Source: Paracoccaceae bacterium
GTDB taxonomy: Bacteria > Pseudomonadota > Alphaproteobacteria > Rhodobacterales > Rhodobacteraceae
DNA length: 8,582 nucleotides
Assembly: GCA_023263735.1 (NCBI GenBank)
Contig: JALQUQ010000103.1
Coordinates: 1 to 8,582, forward strand
Reading direction: 5' to 3'
Of the stretch, positions 1-6,605 are shown piece after piece. The stretch's first letter is position 1, and every line of letters starts with the position of its first letter. A program made the translations under genes and the position numbers. The notes below the pieces were generated by a model. The model did no database searches, had not been told where the DNA came from, and saw nothing but the letters and a program-made list of their open reading frames with translations.

Positions 1-280
1 TGTCTTGCTGATGCAGCCGCGCACGATCTTGCTGGACGAACCCTTTGCCGCGCTGGATCTGCCCACGCAAATCCGGTTGCGGCGCATTCTGGCCGAACTG
101 CCGCAACGGCTGATCACCGTGACGCATGACCCGGCAACGGCCGAACTGGCCGACCATGTCGTGTGGATCGAACAGGGCCGGGTTCACGCGCAGGGCCGCC
201 CAGATCAGGTGCTGCCCGCCTTTCAGGCCGAAATGCGGCGTTTGGGGGAAAGCGATGCTGACGCTGACATCGCCGATTGA
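1..280 (+). CDS. bioM: BioM, ATPase subunit of biotin ECF transporter (3' part only)
   Basis: This is the C-terminal part of an ABC ATPase; its 5' end lies outside the window, and the open frame runs in from base 2 (GTC) to TGA at 278-280. Visible motifs are the Walker B and D-loop (ILLDEPFAALD) and the H-loop (TVTHD), followed by the usual ABC C-terminal segment (HVVWIEQGRVHAQGRPDQV). The Walker A and ABC signature are upstream and cannot be checked. The protein would power biotin import on the cytoplasmic face of the membrane. The assignment to BioM rather than another EcfA/CbiO-like ATPase rests on context: bioN starts inside its 3' end (26-bp overlap) and bioY follows, the bioMNY order known from Rhodobacter capsulatus. 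Calling it an ABC ATPase is very safe; calling it BioM follows from the neighbours. Confidence 0.92.
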   Translation, partial: VLLMQPRTILLDEPFAALDLPTQIRLRRILAELPQRLITVTHDPATAELADHVVWIEQGRVHAQGRPDQVLPAFQAEMRRLGESDADADIAD

Positions 281-851
281 AACCCCGCTGCACCGCGTGC
301 CGGTCGGGCCGAAATTGCTGGCCTTGCTGGCAACCACATGCGGGCTTTACGCCCTGCAATCGCCGGTGGCTTTGGTCTGCGCCCTTGCCGGGGTGATCGG
401 CCTGCATCTGCCCGGCGGCCCCCGGTTCTGGCGGTTTGCCTTGCGCCAATTGCGCCCGCTTTGGGTCTTTGTCGTCATCATTCTGGTCTGGCATGGCCTG
501 ACGGATGAATGGGAGGCGGGGCTGACGATCCTGCTGCGGATGGTCACCGCCGTTGCCGCTGCCAATCTGGTCACCATGACCAGTCGCCTGTCAGACATGA
601 TCGGCATTCTTGAACGGCTGTGCCGCCCGGTGGGGGCGATCATCCCACCGCGCCGGTTGGCCATGGCGATTGCCTTGGTGATCCGGTTCATCCCGGTCTT
701 GTCCGAACGCACCAACCAGTTGATCGAGGCATTTCGCGCCCGCAGCTCCCGCCGCCCCGGGTGGCGCATCATCGCGCCCGCCGCGCTGGCGGCGCTTGAT
801 AATGCAGACCATGCGGCAGAGGCATTGCGCGCCCGGGGGGGAACCGAGTAG
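255..851 (+). CDS. bioN: BioN, transmembrane (T) component of biotin ECF transporter
   Basis: A 198-residue EcfT-type membrane protein that couples BioM ATP hydrolysis to the S component BioY. The start ATG at 255 is preceded by a purine-rich GGGGGAA and overlaps the end of bioM by 26 bp; a longer in-frame ORF reaching back to 126 lies inside bioM and is not credible. Hydrophobic segments are seen around residues 20-52 and 68-80, in the region 92-110, and around 134-148. The two short arginine signatures of T components are present: ARS at 162-164 and ARG at 193-195 near the C-terminus. In R. capsulatus BioN these same ARS and ARG motifs carry essential arginines contacting the ATPase (family knowledge). 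The length is normal for BioN, and translational coupling to bioM is likely. Confidence 0.93.
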   Translation: MLTLTSPIETPLHRVPVGPKLLALLATTCGLYALQSPVALVCALAGVIGLHLPGGPRFWRFALRQLRPLWVFVVIILVWHGLTDEWEAGLTILLRMVTAVAAANLVTMTSRLSDMIGILERLCRPVGAIIPPRRLAMAIALVIRFIPVLSERTNQLIEAFRARSSRRPGWRIIAPAALAALDNADHAAEALRARGGTE

Positions 852-889
852 AAGGCCCGCGTGATACCGCTTTTCCGAAAGGCACCGCC

Positions 890-1432
890 ATGGAACGCAG
901 CCTGACCCATATCGCGCTTTTTACCGCGCTTATCGTTGTTCTGGGGCTGGTGCCCCGGATCGATCTGGCCTTTGGCGTTCCGATCACGGCGCAATCCTTG
1001 GGGATCATGCTGTGCGGCACCGTTCTGGGCGCGCGTAAGGGCGCGCTGGCGGTTGTGCTGTTCCTTGTGCTTGTGGCCATCGGATTGCCGGTCTTGTCGG
1101 GCGGGCGCGGCGGTCTGGGCCTGTTTGCCGGGCCATCGGCCGGGTATCTGATCGGCTTTCCTGTCGCGGCTTTCGTCGCCGGTCTGGTGATGGAGCGCAC
1201 GACCCTTTCCCCGCTTTGGGCCGGGGTGTCGGGGGCCATCATCGGCGGGATCGGCGTGCTTTATCTCTTTGGGATCACCGGCATGTCGATTGCCCTTGGC
1301 AAAACCTGGGTCGAGGCAAGCTATCTGGGCATGGCCTTTCTGCCGGGCGATATCATCAAATCGCTGCTTGCCGGGGTGGTGACGCAGGCGATTGCGACCT
1401 CGCGCCCGATGTCGCTTATCTCGCGCGCCTGA
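890..1432 (+). CDS. bioY: BioY, biotin-specific S component
   Basis: A 180-residue, strongly hydrophobic membrane protein of the BioY family, the high-affinity biotin-binding unit of the transporter. Family-typical stretches are VPITAQSLG (30-38), GLPVLSGGRGG (65-75), GPSAGYLIGFP (81-91) and FLPGDIIK (150-157). About six membrane segments fit the hydrophobicity. The ATG at 890 has a GAAAGG ribosome-binding site about 8 nt upstream, and the gap after bioN is 38 bp with no visible terminator or promoter, so it belongs to the bioMN operon. BioY can work with BioMN or, in some bacteria, alone. Its last 17 bp overlap the end of the convergent thiolase-like gene, and no terminator is seen in the overlap. 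Confidence 0.95.
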   Translation: MERSLTHIALFTALIVVLGLVPRIDLAFGVPITAQSLGIMLCGTVLGARKGALAVVLFLVLVAIGLPVLSGGRGGLGLFAGPSAGYLIGFPVAAFVAGLVMERTTLSPLWAGVSGAIIGGIGVLYLFGITGMSIALGKTWVEASYLGMAFLPGDIIKSLLAGVVTQAIATSRPMSLISRA

Positions 1433-2498
1433 ACAGCACGGCAGTTCCCAGTCCCCCGGCCGAGGCGATGGCCGCCAATCCGGTGCCTTGGCCAAGGCCG
1501 TGAAACACACGCACGGCAAGGATCGCGCCCGAGGCCCCGATTGGGTGCCCCCGGGCCAAAGCGCCCCCTTCTTGATTGACACGGGCCACGGGCAATCCGC
1601 ATTCGGCGATGGTGGCCATGGCTTGGGCGGCAAAGGCCTCCATCACCTCGCAGCGGGTCAGGTCACCTGCGGTCAGACCTTCGGCCTGCAAGACAGCCCG
1701 AATGGCGGGCACCGGGGCCAAACCGGGCTGTTCCGGATCGGCGCCAAGCGTGACGCCCGCCCCGATCTTTAGCCCGTCGCGCCCCAATCGCTGGGCCAGC
1801 GCATCCGCCACCACCAGACAAAACGCCGCCCCATCGGCGGCCACGGCCATGGTTGCGGCAGTGACCGAGCCTGATACGACCGGCGCGCGGGCCAAAAGCG
1901 CCGGTTTCAAGGGGCGGGCAAAGGGATCGCGGCGCTGATCCCCAATCGCCACAATCTCGGGCCAATCGGGAGTGGCCAGCGCCTTGGCATGGCTCTGGGC
2001 GGCATAGTCTTCCTGATCTGCCCGCGACAACCCAGCTTTGACGGCCAAACGCGCGGCGGCATCGGCCATGTTCGGGTCGCGGTCGGGCCAAGGGGTAAAG
2101 GGGGCCTGCCCATAGGGCGATGGCGCGCCGGGCATCCGGCGTTCGGGCTGACGGGAATAGCTTTCCGCCCCGCCCGCCAGCACAACCTGCGCCATCCCGC
2201 TGTCAACCATGGCCCGCGCCAAGATCAGGGCATCCAGCCCCCCCGCGCATTGGCGATCCGTTGTCAGACCCGCCACCCGTTCGGGCAACCCCGCCAACAG
2301 CGCGGCGCGGCGGGCCGTATTCCCGCCGGGGCCGATGGCGTTTGACAAGATCACCTCGTCCACATCATCGACCGACAGCCCGGCATCGTTCAGACAGGCG
2401 CGCAGGACCGGGGCTGCCAAGGCCTCTGGCGAAAAGGTGGCAAAGGCCCCGCCCCGGGGCACCACTGCCGTGCGGCGGGCGGCAAGGATTACGGCCAT
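1416..2498 (-). CDS. Thiolase-family protein (YhfS-like), C-terminal catalytic Cys absent
   Basis: A 360-residue protein of the thiolase (acetyl-CoA acyltransferase) family, slightly shorter than the usual 390 or so. Seen: the nucleophilic cysteine in DRQCAGGLDAL (Cys84), GGAESYSRQP (109-118), EAFAAQA (287-293, where typical thiolases have NEAFA), and GGALARGHPIGASGA (311-325) with the catalytic His318. The usual C-terminal CxGGGxG motif reads ASAGGLG (345-351), so the second catalytic cysteine is missing; the central NASGxNDGAA region is also altered (TMAVAADGAA). Its start overlaps the end of the ligase gene by 10 bp, suggesting translational coupling, and its stop lies inside bioY. A ligase-thiolase pair beside bioY recalls B. 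subtilis yhfT-yhfS-bioY. The substrate is unknown; a role with a biotin precursor or another acyl-CoA is inference only. Confidence 0.85.
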   Translation of the reverse strand: MAVILAARRTAVVPRGGAFATFSPEALAAPVLRACLNDAGLSVDDVDEVILSNAIGPGGNTARRAALLAGLPERVAGLTTDRQCAGGLDALILARAMVDSGMAQVVLAGGAESYSRQPERRMPGAPSPYGQAPFTPWPDRDPNMADAAARLAVKAGLSRADQEDYAAQSHAKALATPDWPEIVAIGDQRRDPFARPLKPALLARAPVVSGSVTAATMAVAADGAAFCLVVADALAQRLGRDGLKIGAGVTLGADPEQPGLAPVPAIRAVLQAEGLTAGDLTRCEVMEAFAAQAMATIAECGLPVARVNQEGGALARGHPIGASGAILAVRVFHGLGQGTGLAAIASAGGLGTAVLFRRAR

Positions 2499-3670
2499 TC
2501 CGCCACCTCACGCAGCAAAGTCGCAAAATCTGTCTTGCCCGACGGCAAAAGGGGCCAATCGGTCCGCCAGACACAGGTGCGGGGCGCAATCAGCGGGCCA
2601 AGCCGGTCACGGGCAAGGCGCTGCACCTCGTCCCCGCGCGAGGAATCGCCCGCCAGAAAGGCCACCAGATGCGCCCCCCGCAGCGCATCGGCGCGCGGCA
2701 GAACCGCTGCCCGCACGACCCCGGGCAGGGTCAACAGAAAGGCCTCGATCTCTTCGGGAAAGACGTTCTTGTCGGCCACGGTCACCATGCGGCCTGTGCG
2801 CCCCCGCAAATACAGGCAGCCATCCTTGAAATATCCCTGCTCGCCCACGCTGAGCCAGCCATCGTGCCAGATCGCGCCGCCCGGATCGCCCCCCGCATAT
2901 CCCACAAAAAGATACGGGCTTTGGGCCCAAACTTCGCCGGTTTCCCCATCGGCCACGGGCTTTCCGTTGACCCTGATCTGCAAGGACACCCCCGGATAAG
3001 GCCGCCCCACGCTGTCGGGATCGTCGCCCGCCTGTGCCAAGGTCAGAAAGCTGGTTTCGGCCGCCCCATAGAATTCGTGAACCGCTGCACCGGGCGCGCT
3101 GGCGCCAAGACTTGCCCGAAGGTCTGTATCCAGTTTGGCCCCACCAACCAGAACATGGCGCAAATCGGGGCTGGGCGCGCCCCCCTCCAGACACAGCCGC
3201 AATTGGGCGGGCGTTGCATAAAGCACCGAAACCCGCCGCGCGATGATCTGTTGCCATTGCCGGTCGGGCCGCAACCCGTCGAGGATATGGACATCGGCCC
3301 CCAAAACGGCCCCCTCCATCGCGCCATAAAGCGCAAGGGAATGCGACAAACGCCCCAGAACGGCGACCCCACGCCCCGGCCCGATCTGAAACAGCCGGGC
3401 ATTCAGGGCGAAACTGGCCTGCCAACTGGCCTGTTCGCGCAAGATATGCCGGGGCGCCCCCAGACTGCCCCCGGTCAGCGTTTCGAATTGCCCGGGGCCC
3501 GCCTCAACCGCGCCCTGACTGCCGATCCGAAACCCTGCCCCCTGCCCGGCCAAAGCGGCCAACAAGACCACAGGCCCCGGACGATCGGGCAAGTTTGGCG
3601 CAAAGTCCATCGCCTGCCCCGCATCCTGCGGGCCAAAAACCCGCGCTTTGGGGTGCAGGGCAAACACCAT
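2489..3670 (-). CDS. Short AMP-dependent acyl-CoA synthetase-like protein (YhfT-like)
   Basis: A 393-residue ANL-superfamily adenylate-forming enzyme, about 100 residues shorter than most acyl-CoA ligases, mainly at the N-terminus. Motifs in order: a degenerate P-loop LTGGSLGAPR (65-74; usual form TSGSTGxPK), EFYGAAET (199-206, the YGxTE adenine site), GWLSVGEQG (271-279, where the usual TGD aspartate is Glu277), the hinge and A8 region GRTGRMVTVADKNVFPEEIE (290-309), and SGKTD (377-381) with the A10 lysine. It probably activates a carboxylic acid to its CoA thioester for the downstream thiolase. The start ATG at 3670 lies 8 nt after aroQ, whose end probably supplies translational coupling. 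The DNA family is clear, but the substrate is unknown and the altered P-loop and VGE motif leave activity uncertain. Confidence 0.85.
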   Translation of the reverse strand: MVFALHPKARVFGPQDAGQAMDFAPNLPDRPGPVVLLAALAGQGAGFRIGSQGAVEAGPGQFETLTGGSLGAPRHILREQASWQASFALNARLFQIGPGRGVAVLGRLSHSLALYGAMEGAVLGADVHILDGLRPDRQWQQIIARRVSVLYATPAQLRLCLEGGAPSPDLRHVLVGGAKLDTDLRASLGASAPGAAVHEFYGAAETSFLTLAQAGDDPDSVGRPYPGVSLQIRVNGKPVADGETGEVWAQSPYLFVGYAGGDPGGAIWHDGWLSVGEQGYFKDGCLYLRGRTGRMVTVADKNVFPEEIEAFLLTLPGVVRAAVLPRADALRGAHLVAFLAGDSSRGDEVQRLARDRLGPLIAPRTCVWRTDWPLLPSGKTDFATLLREVAEWP

Positions 3671-3678
3671 GCTGGCGA

Positions 3679-4119
3679 TTACTCCGCAACCAATGTCCGC
3701 ATCCGGCGCAGGGCCAGCAGATACCCTTCGGTCCCGAATCCGGCCATCACCCCATCAGCCCGCAGGCTGACATAGGAATGGTGGCGAAAGCTTTCGCGCT
3801 TGTGAACGTTCGAGATATGCACCTCAAGCACCGGGCCATCAAAGGCATTCAGCGCGTCCAGAATGGCAACCGAGGTATGGGTAAAGGCACCGGGGTTGAT
3901 GATGATCCCCGCCCCTTCGTCCCGGGCCTGATGAATCCAGTCGATGATCTGGCCCTCCCAGTTCGACTGATGGAACCGGACCGTCAGGTTCAGGTCCTTT
4001 GCCAGGTCCTCGGCCTTGGCCTGAACGTCGGCCAAAGTCTCGCGCCCGTAAATCTCGGGCTGGCGTTTGCCCAGCAGGTTCAAATTCGGACCGTTAAGAA
4101 TGTAGATCGGCTTGGCCAT
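3679..4119 (-). CDS. aroQ: 3-dehydroquinate dehydratase, type II
   Basis: A 146-residue type II dehydroquinase, full length for the family, converting 3-dehydroquinate to 3-dehydroshikimate in the cytosolic shikimate pathway; the family forms dodecamers. Diagnostic motifs: [17 protein letters not shown] (9-25) with the flexible-loop Arg19 and the catalytic Tyr24, NPGAFTHTS (75-83), and EVHISN (99-104) with the catalytic His101. The ATG at 4119 follows an AAAGGG ribosome-binding site. It lies 44 nt after the U-tract of the metF terminator, leaving only a short space for its own promoter, none of which I can identify with confidence. It leads straight into the ligase and thiolase genes (gap 8 nt, then a 10-bp overlap), so a housekeeping gene appears to carry the two acyl-CoA genes on its transcript. 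Confidence 0.97.
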   Translation of the reverse strand: MAKPIYILNGPNLNLLGKRQPEIYGRETLADVQAKAEDLAKDLNLTVRFHQSNWEGQIIDWIHQARDEGAGIIINPGAFTHTSVAILDALNAFDGPVLEVHISNVHKRESFRHHSYVSLRADGVMAGFGTEGYLLALRRMRTLVAE

Positions 4120-4163
4120 GGCGTACCCTTTGCGTTTGCCGCACCATAGACGGGCGCGGGCGC

Positions 4164-4201
4164 AAAAAAAAGGGACCCCGCGTCACAGAGGACGGGGGCC
4201 C
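4164..4201 (-). terminator. Intrinsic terminator of metF
   Basis: On the minus strand a G+C-rich stem, GGG-CCCC-CGTC pairing with GACG-GGGG-CCC and interrupted by single-base bulges, has a CTCTGT loop and is followed by eight T residues (the A run at 4164-4171). It begins 24 nt after the metF stop and should end most metF transcripts before aroQ. Confidence 0.92.
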
Positions 4202-4225
4202 AGGGAGACAGGTTAAGCCCAGGGA

Positions 4226-5092
4226 TCAGGCGACCTTTTCAAGCACGACATCCGACGAGATGCCCAAAGCGCGCACAACTTCGCGGGTCAGATTGGGGCG
4301 GTTCAACGTATAGAAGTGCAGATCTTCGACGCCACCCTCGATCAGCTTGTCACAAAGCTGGGTGCATTGCGCCAAGGCCAGCAACTCTTCGCGGCCATCG
4401 CGGATGGCGGTGGTAAAGGCTTCGTCCAGCTTGGCCGGAACCGAACCCCCGCAGCGCAGCGCAAATTTCTTGGCCCCTTCCCAGCTGATGATCGGCAGAA
4501 TTCCGGGGATGATCGGCGCGGTGATGCCCTCTTTGGCGCAGAGATCGCGGAACCGGAAAAAGGTGTCGGCGTCAAAGAAGAACTGGGTGATCGCGCTGGT
4601 CGCACCGGCATCGATCTTGCGCTTGAGCCAACGCACGTCGGCCAGCGTGTCGGCCGCATCGGGGTGAGGTTCAGGATAGGCGCCGACGCGCAGCTTGAAC
4701 TTGCCCGTGTTGGCCAGTGCCTCGATCAATTCGACCGAATTGGCGAACCCTTCGGGATGGGGGGTAAAGCGGGTGGCCCCTTTCGGCGCATCGCCGCGCA
4801 GGGCCACGATTTCCGTCACGCCCGCCGCCGCATAGGATTCGGCGATTTCCAGCGTCTCGGCCCGGGTGGCATCCACACAGGTCAGGTGGGCGGCAACGTT
4901 CAGGCCATAATTGCGGTGAATGGTGCCCACGGCCTCATGCGTCAGTTTGCGCGTGGTGCCGCCCGCACCATAGGTCACCGACACGAAATTCGGACCCATC
5001 GGGGCCAGAGCCTGTACCGTTTCCCAAAGACGGAACGAAGCGTCCAAGGTCTGGGGCGGGAAAAACTCAAAGCTGATGCGGGGCGTGGTCAT
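4226..5092 (-). CDS. metF: 5,10-methylenetetrahydrofolate reductase
   Basis: A 288-residue flavin-dependent MetF that reduces methylene-THF to methyl-THF for methionine synthesis. The start chosen is the ATG at 5092 (MTTPRISFEFFPPQT), which follows an AAGGAGA ribosome-binding site at about 5098-5104; the longer frame up to 5287 runs into divergent metR and is rejected. Key segments: SFEFFPP (7-13) with the catalytic-type Glu9, VTYGAGG (39-45), ALRGD (97-101), ITQFFFD (168-174) and HFYTLNRP (259-266). The length matches bacterial MetF. It is divergent from metR with an 87-bp shared control region, so MetR with homocysteine as coactivator is the likely regulator, as in enteric bacteria. Transcription ends at the strong terminator at 4164-4201. 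Confidence 0.97.
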   Translation of the reverse strand: MTTPRISFEFFPPQTLDASFRLWETVQALAPMGPNFVSVTYGAGGTTRKLTHEAVGTIHRNYGLNVAAHLTCVDATRAETLEIAESYAAAGVTEIVALRGDAPKGATRFTPHPEGFANSVELIEALANTGKFKLRVGAYPEPHPDAADTLADVRWLKRKIDAGATSAITQFFFDADTFFRFRDLCAKEGITAPIIPGILPIISWEGAKKFALRCGGSVPAKLDEAFTTAIRDGREELLALAQCTQLCDKLIEGGVEDLHFYTLNRPNLTREVVRALGISSDVVLEKVA

Positions 5093-5179
5093 GATTCTCT
5101 CCTTGCGATGCCCTCTTGTCGCATATCCGTTTCTGTGAGACCAATTCATAAACTTCACCATCATTATGTGGTCAACCTC
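5093..5179. promoter_or_regulatory. Divergent metF/metR control region with candidate MetR sites
   Basis: This 87-bp gap must hold the promoters of both metF (-) and metR (+). It contains TGAG-ACCAA-TTCA (5136-5148), one mismatch from the TGAA-N5-TTCA MetR consensus known in enteric bacteria. A further TTCA at 5154-5157 follows after another 5-nt spacer, so three half-sites sit in regular phase. A minus-strand TTGACC (5170-5175) could be a -35 for metF, with a poor -10 (TTTATG) 17 nt on; I could not place a convincing metR promoter. The site is inferred from motif and gene arrangement. Confidence 0.6.
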
Positions 5180-6088
5180 ATGTATATCGAACTGCGCCAC
5201 CTCAGAACCATTCGCGCCATTCATCAGGCGGGCGGGCTGGCCCGCGCGGCCGAGATGATGAACATGACGCAAAGCGCGCTGTCGCATCAGGTCGCGGGGC
5301 TGGAAGATCAGGCCGGGATGGAGCTGTTTGTGCGCCGGTCAAAGCCCATGCGCCTGTCAGCCGCCGGAATGCGGATGCTCAAGGCTGCCGAGCGGATCTT
5401 GCCGGAAATCGAGATGATGGAGGAAGAGTTTCGCGCCCTGCGATCGGGCAAGACCGGGCGGCTTCACATCGCCATTCAGTGTCACGCCTGTTTCGATTGG
5501 CTGTTTCCCGTGCTGGAACTGTTCCGCCATGCCTGGCCCGAAGTGGATGTCGACATTCGCGCGGGCCTTGCCTTTGACAGCTTTCCCGCCTTGCAGCGCG
5601 AAGAGGTGGATCTGGTCATCTCGTCCAACCCCCAGCCCCTGCCCGGTGTGACCTTTAACCCGCTGTTCGATTATCACCCGACCTTTGTTGCCTCTTCGCA
5701 AAACGCGCTGGCTGCCAAGACGATGATCGAGGCCGAAGATTTCCGCGATCAGGTGTTGATCACCTATCCGGTGGGCCGCGACATGCTGGATGTGTTTACC
5801 GAGGTCTTGACCCCCGCCAAGGTCGAACCCCGCGCCCAACGCCCGGTGGAATTGACCGCGGTGATCCTGATGCTGGTCGGGTCAAATCGCGGGGTGGCCG
5901 TGCTGCCCGATTGGGTGATCCGCGACGTCAAACTGAACGCCGATTACGTGACACGCCCCTTGGGCCCGCATGTGGTGACGAAACGGCTGTATGCCGCCAC
6001 CCGCGAAGAAGACGTGGCCCGCCCGTTCATGGCGCATTTCCTGCGGCTGGCGCGCAGTGAACCGGTCAAGCTTCAGCGGGGTCTCTGA
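5180..6088 (+). CDS. metR: MetR, LysR-type activator of methionine genes
   Basis: A 302-residue LysR-family regulator. The N-terminal winged HTH covers about residues 4-62, with LARAAEMMNMTQSALSHQV in the recognition region, followed by a linker helix (about 66-90) and a LysR substrate domain (about 94-290). The assignment to MetR comes from features remembered from the E. coli protein: IQCHACFDWL (99-108; E. coli IECHSCIQWL), the conserved FDY (163-165), LITYPVGRDMLDVF (193-206), GVAVLPDWV (238-246) and the late RLYAATRE (269-276). MetR responds to homocysteine and controls metE, metF and related genes in enterics. Start ATG 5180 gives the normal N-terminus; a much longer in-frame extension upstream runs antisense through metF and is rejected. 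Divergent placement from metF supports the call. Confidence 0.93.
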   Translation: MYIELRHLRTIRAIHQAGGLARAAEMMNMTQSALSHQVAGLEDQAGMELFVRRSKPMRLSAAGMRMLKAAERILPEIEMMEEEFRALRSGKTGRLHIAIQCHACFDWLFPVLELFRHAWPEVDVDIRAGLAFDSFPALQREEVDLVISSNPQPLPGVTFNPLFDYHPTFVASSQNALAAKTMIEAEDFRDQVLITYPVGRDMLDVFTEVLTPAKVEPRAQRPVELTAVILMLVGSNRGVAVLPDWVIRDVKLNADYVTRPLGPHVVTKRLYAATREEDVARPFMAHFLRLARSEPVKLQRGL

Positions 6089-6169
6089 CGGGGCCTGATC
6101 CCCGGGAAACAGCGGTTGGCGGCCTTTGCCCCTAGGGTTCTTGCACCCCACTTGGTGAAAGGATCGACC

Positions 6170-6604
6170 ATGTTGCGCAAAGTCTGGATTGCCCCCGCCA
6201 TCGTTGCCGCCGTCTTGGGCCTTTCCCGTCCGGCGGCGGCGGAAACGATCCTTGCGCGGGTCAGCCTGTCCACCCAGACGATGACCGTCTTTCATCAGGG
6301 CCGGCAGGTGGCGGAATGGCCGGTGTCAACCGCCCGCAAGGGCAAGATCACGCCGGTTGGGGTGTGGCATGGGGCGCAATATCTGTCGCGAAACCACAAA
6401 AGCAGCCTCTATCACGGGGCGCCGATGCCCTATGCGATCTTTTTCAACGGGAATTATGCGATCCATGGCACCGATCAGATCAGCAAACTGGGGCGCTCGG
6501 CCTCGGCGGGCTGTGTGCGGCTGCATCCCGATCATGCGCGCATTCTGTTCGACCTCGTGCGGGCCGAGGGCAAGGAAAACATGACAGTGATGATCGAAAA
6601 CTGA
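6170..6604 (+). CDS. Small periplasmic L,D-transpeptidase (YkuD/ErfK family)
   Basis: A 144-residue protein with a signal peptide (MLRK, a hydrophobic core, AAA-E, likely cut after residue 24) and a YkuD catalytic domain filling the rest. The active-site block is clear: AIHGT (97-101) with His99, and SASAGCVRL (110-118) with the nucleophilic Cys115 and Arg117. This family makes or edits 3-3 crosslinks in peptidoglycan or attaches proteins to it. There is no LysM or other binding domain, so it is a minimal form. The start ATG at 6170 has AAAGGA 6 nt upstream; an earlier in-frame codon at 6116 would spoil the signal peptide. The gap from metR is 81 bp, and its stop is separated by one base from the stop of the convergent LuxR-type gene. 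Substrate specificity cannot be read. Confidence 0.93.
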   Translation: MLRKVWIAPAIVAAVLGLSRPAAAETILARVSLSTQTMTVFHQGRQVAEWPVSTARKGKITPVGVWHGAQYLSRNHKSSLYHGAPMPYAIFFNGNYAIHGTDQISKLGRSASAGCVRLHPDHARILFDLVRAEGKENMTVMIEN

Positions 6605-6605
6605 C

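Noticed and set aside
347..1633. A 428-codon open frame on the - strand across bioN and bioY
   Set aside because: It is antisense to bioN and bioY, which have clear family motifs; its composition is that of a shadow frame.
2120..3775. A 551-codon open frame on the + strand
   Set aside because: It is antisense to the well-supported ligase and thiolase genes, has Pro/Arg/Gln-rich composition typical of high-GC shadow frames, and shows no family motif.
4316..5179. In-frame upstream extension of metR
   Set aside because: It runs antisense through metF, and the LysR N-terminus begins normally at 5180.
5093..5179. SAM-type riboswitch upstream of metF
   Set aside because: The 87-bp gap shows no recognisable conserved aptamer structure and is better explained by MetR control.
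6089..6104. CGGGG-CCTGAT-CCCCG hairpin after metR as a terminator
   Set aside because: The stem is only 5 bp and no T run follows; it may weaken read-through, but I cannot support a terminator call.
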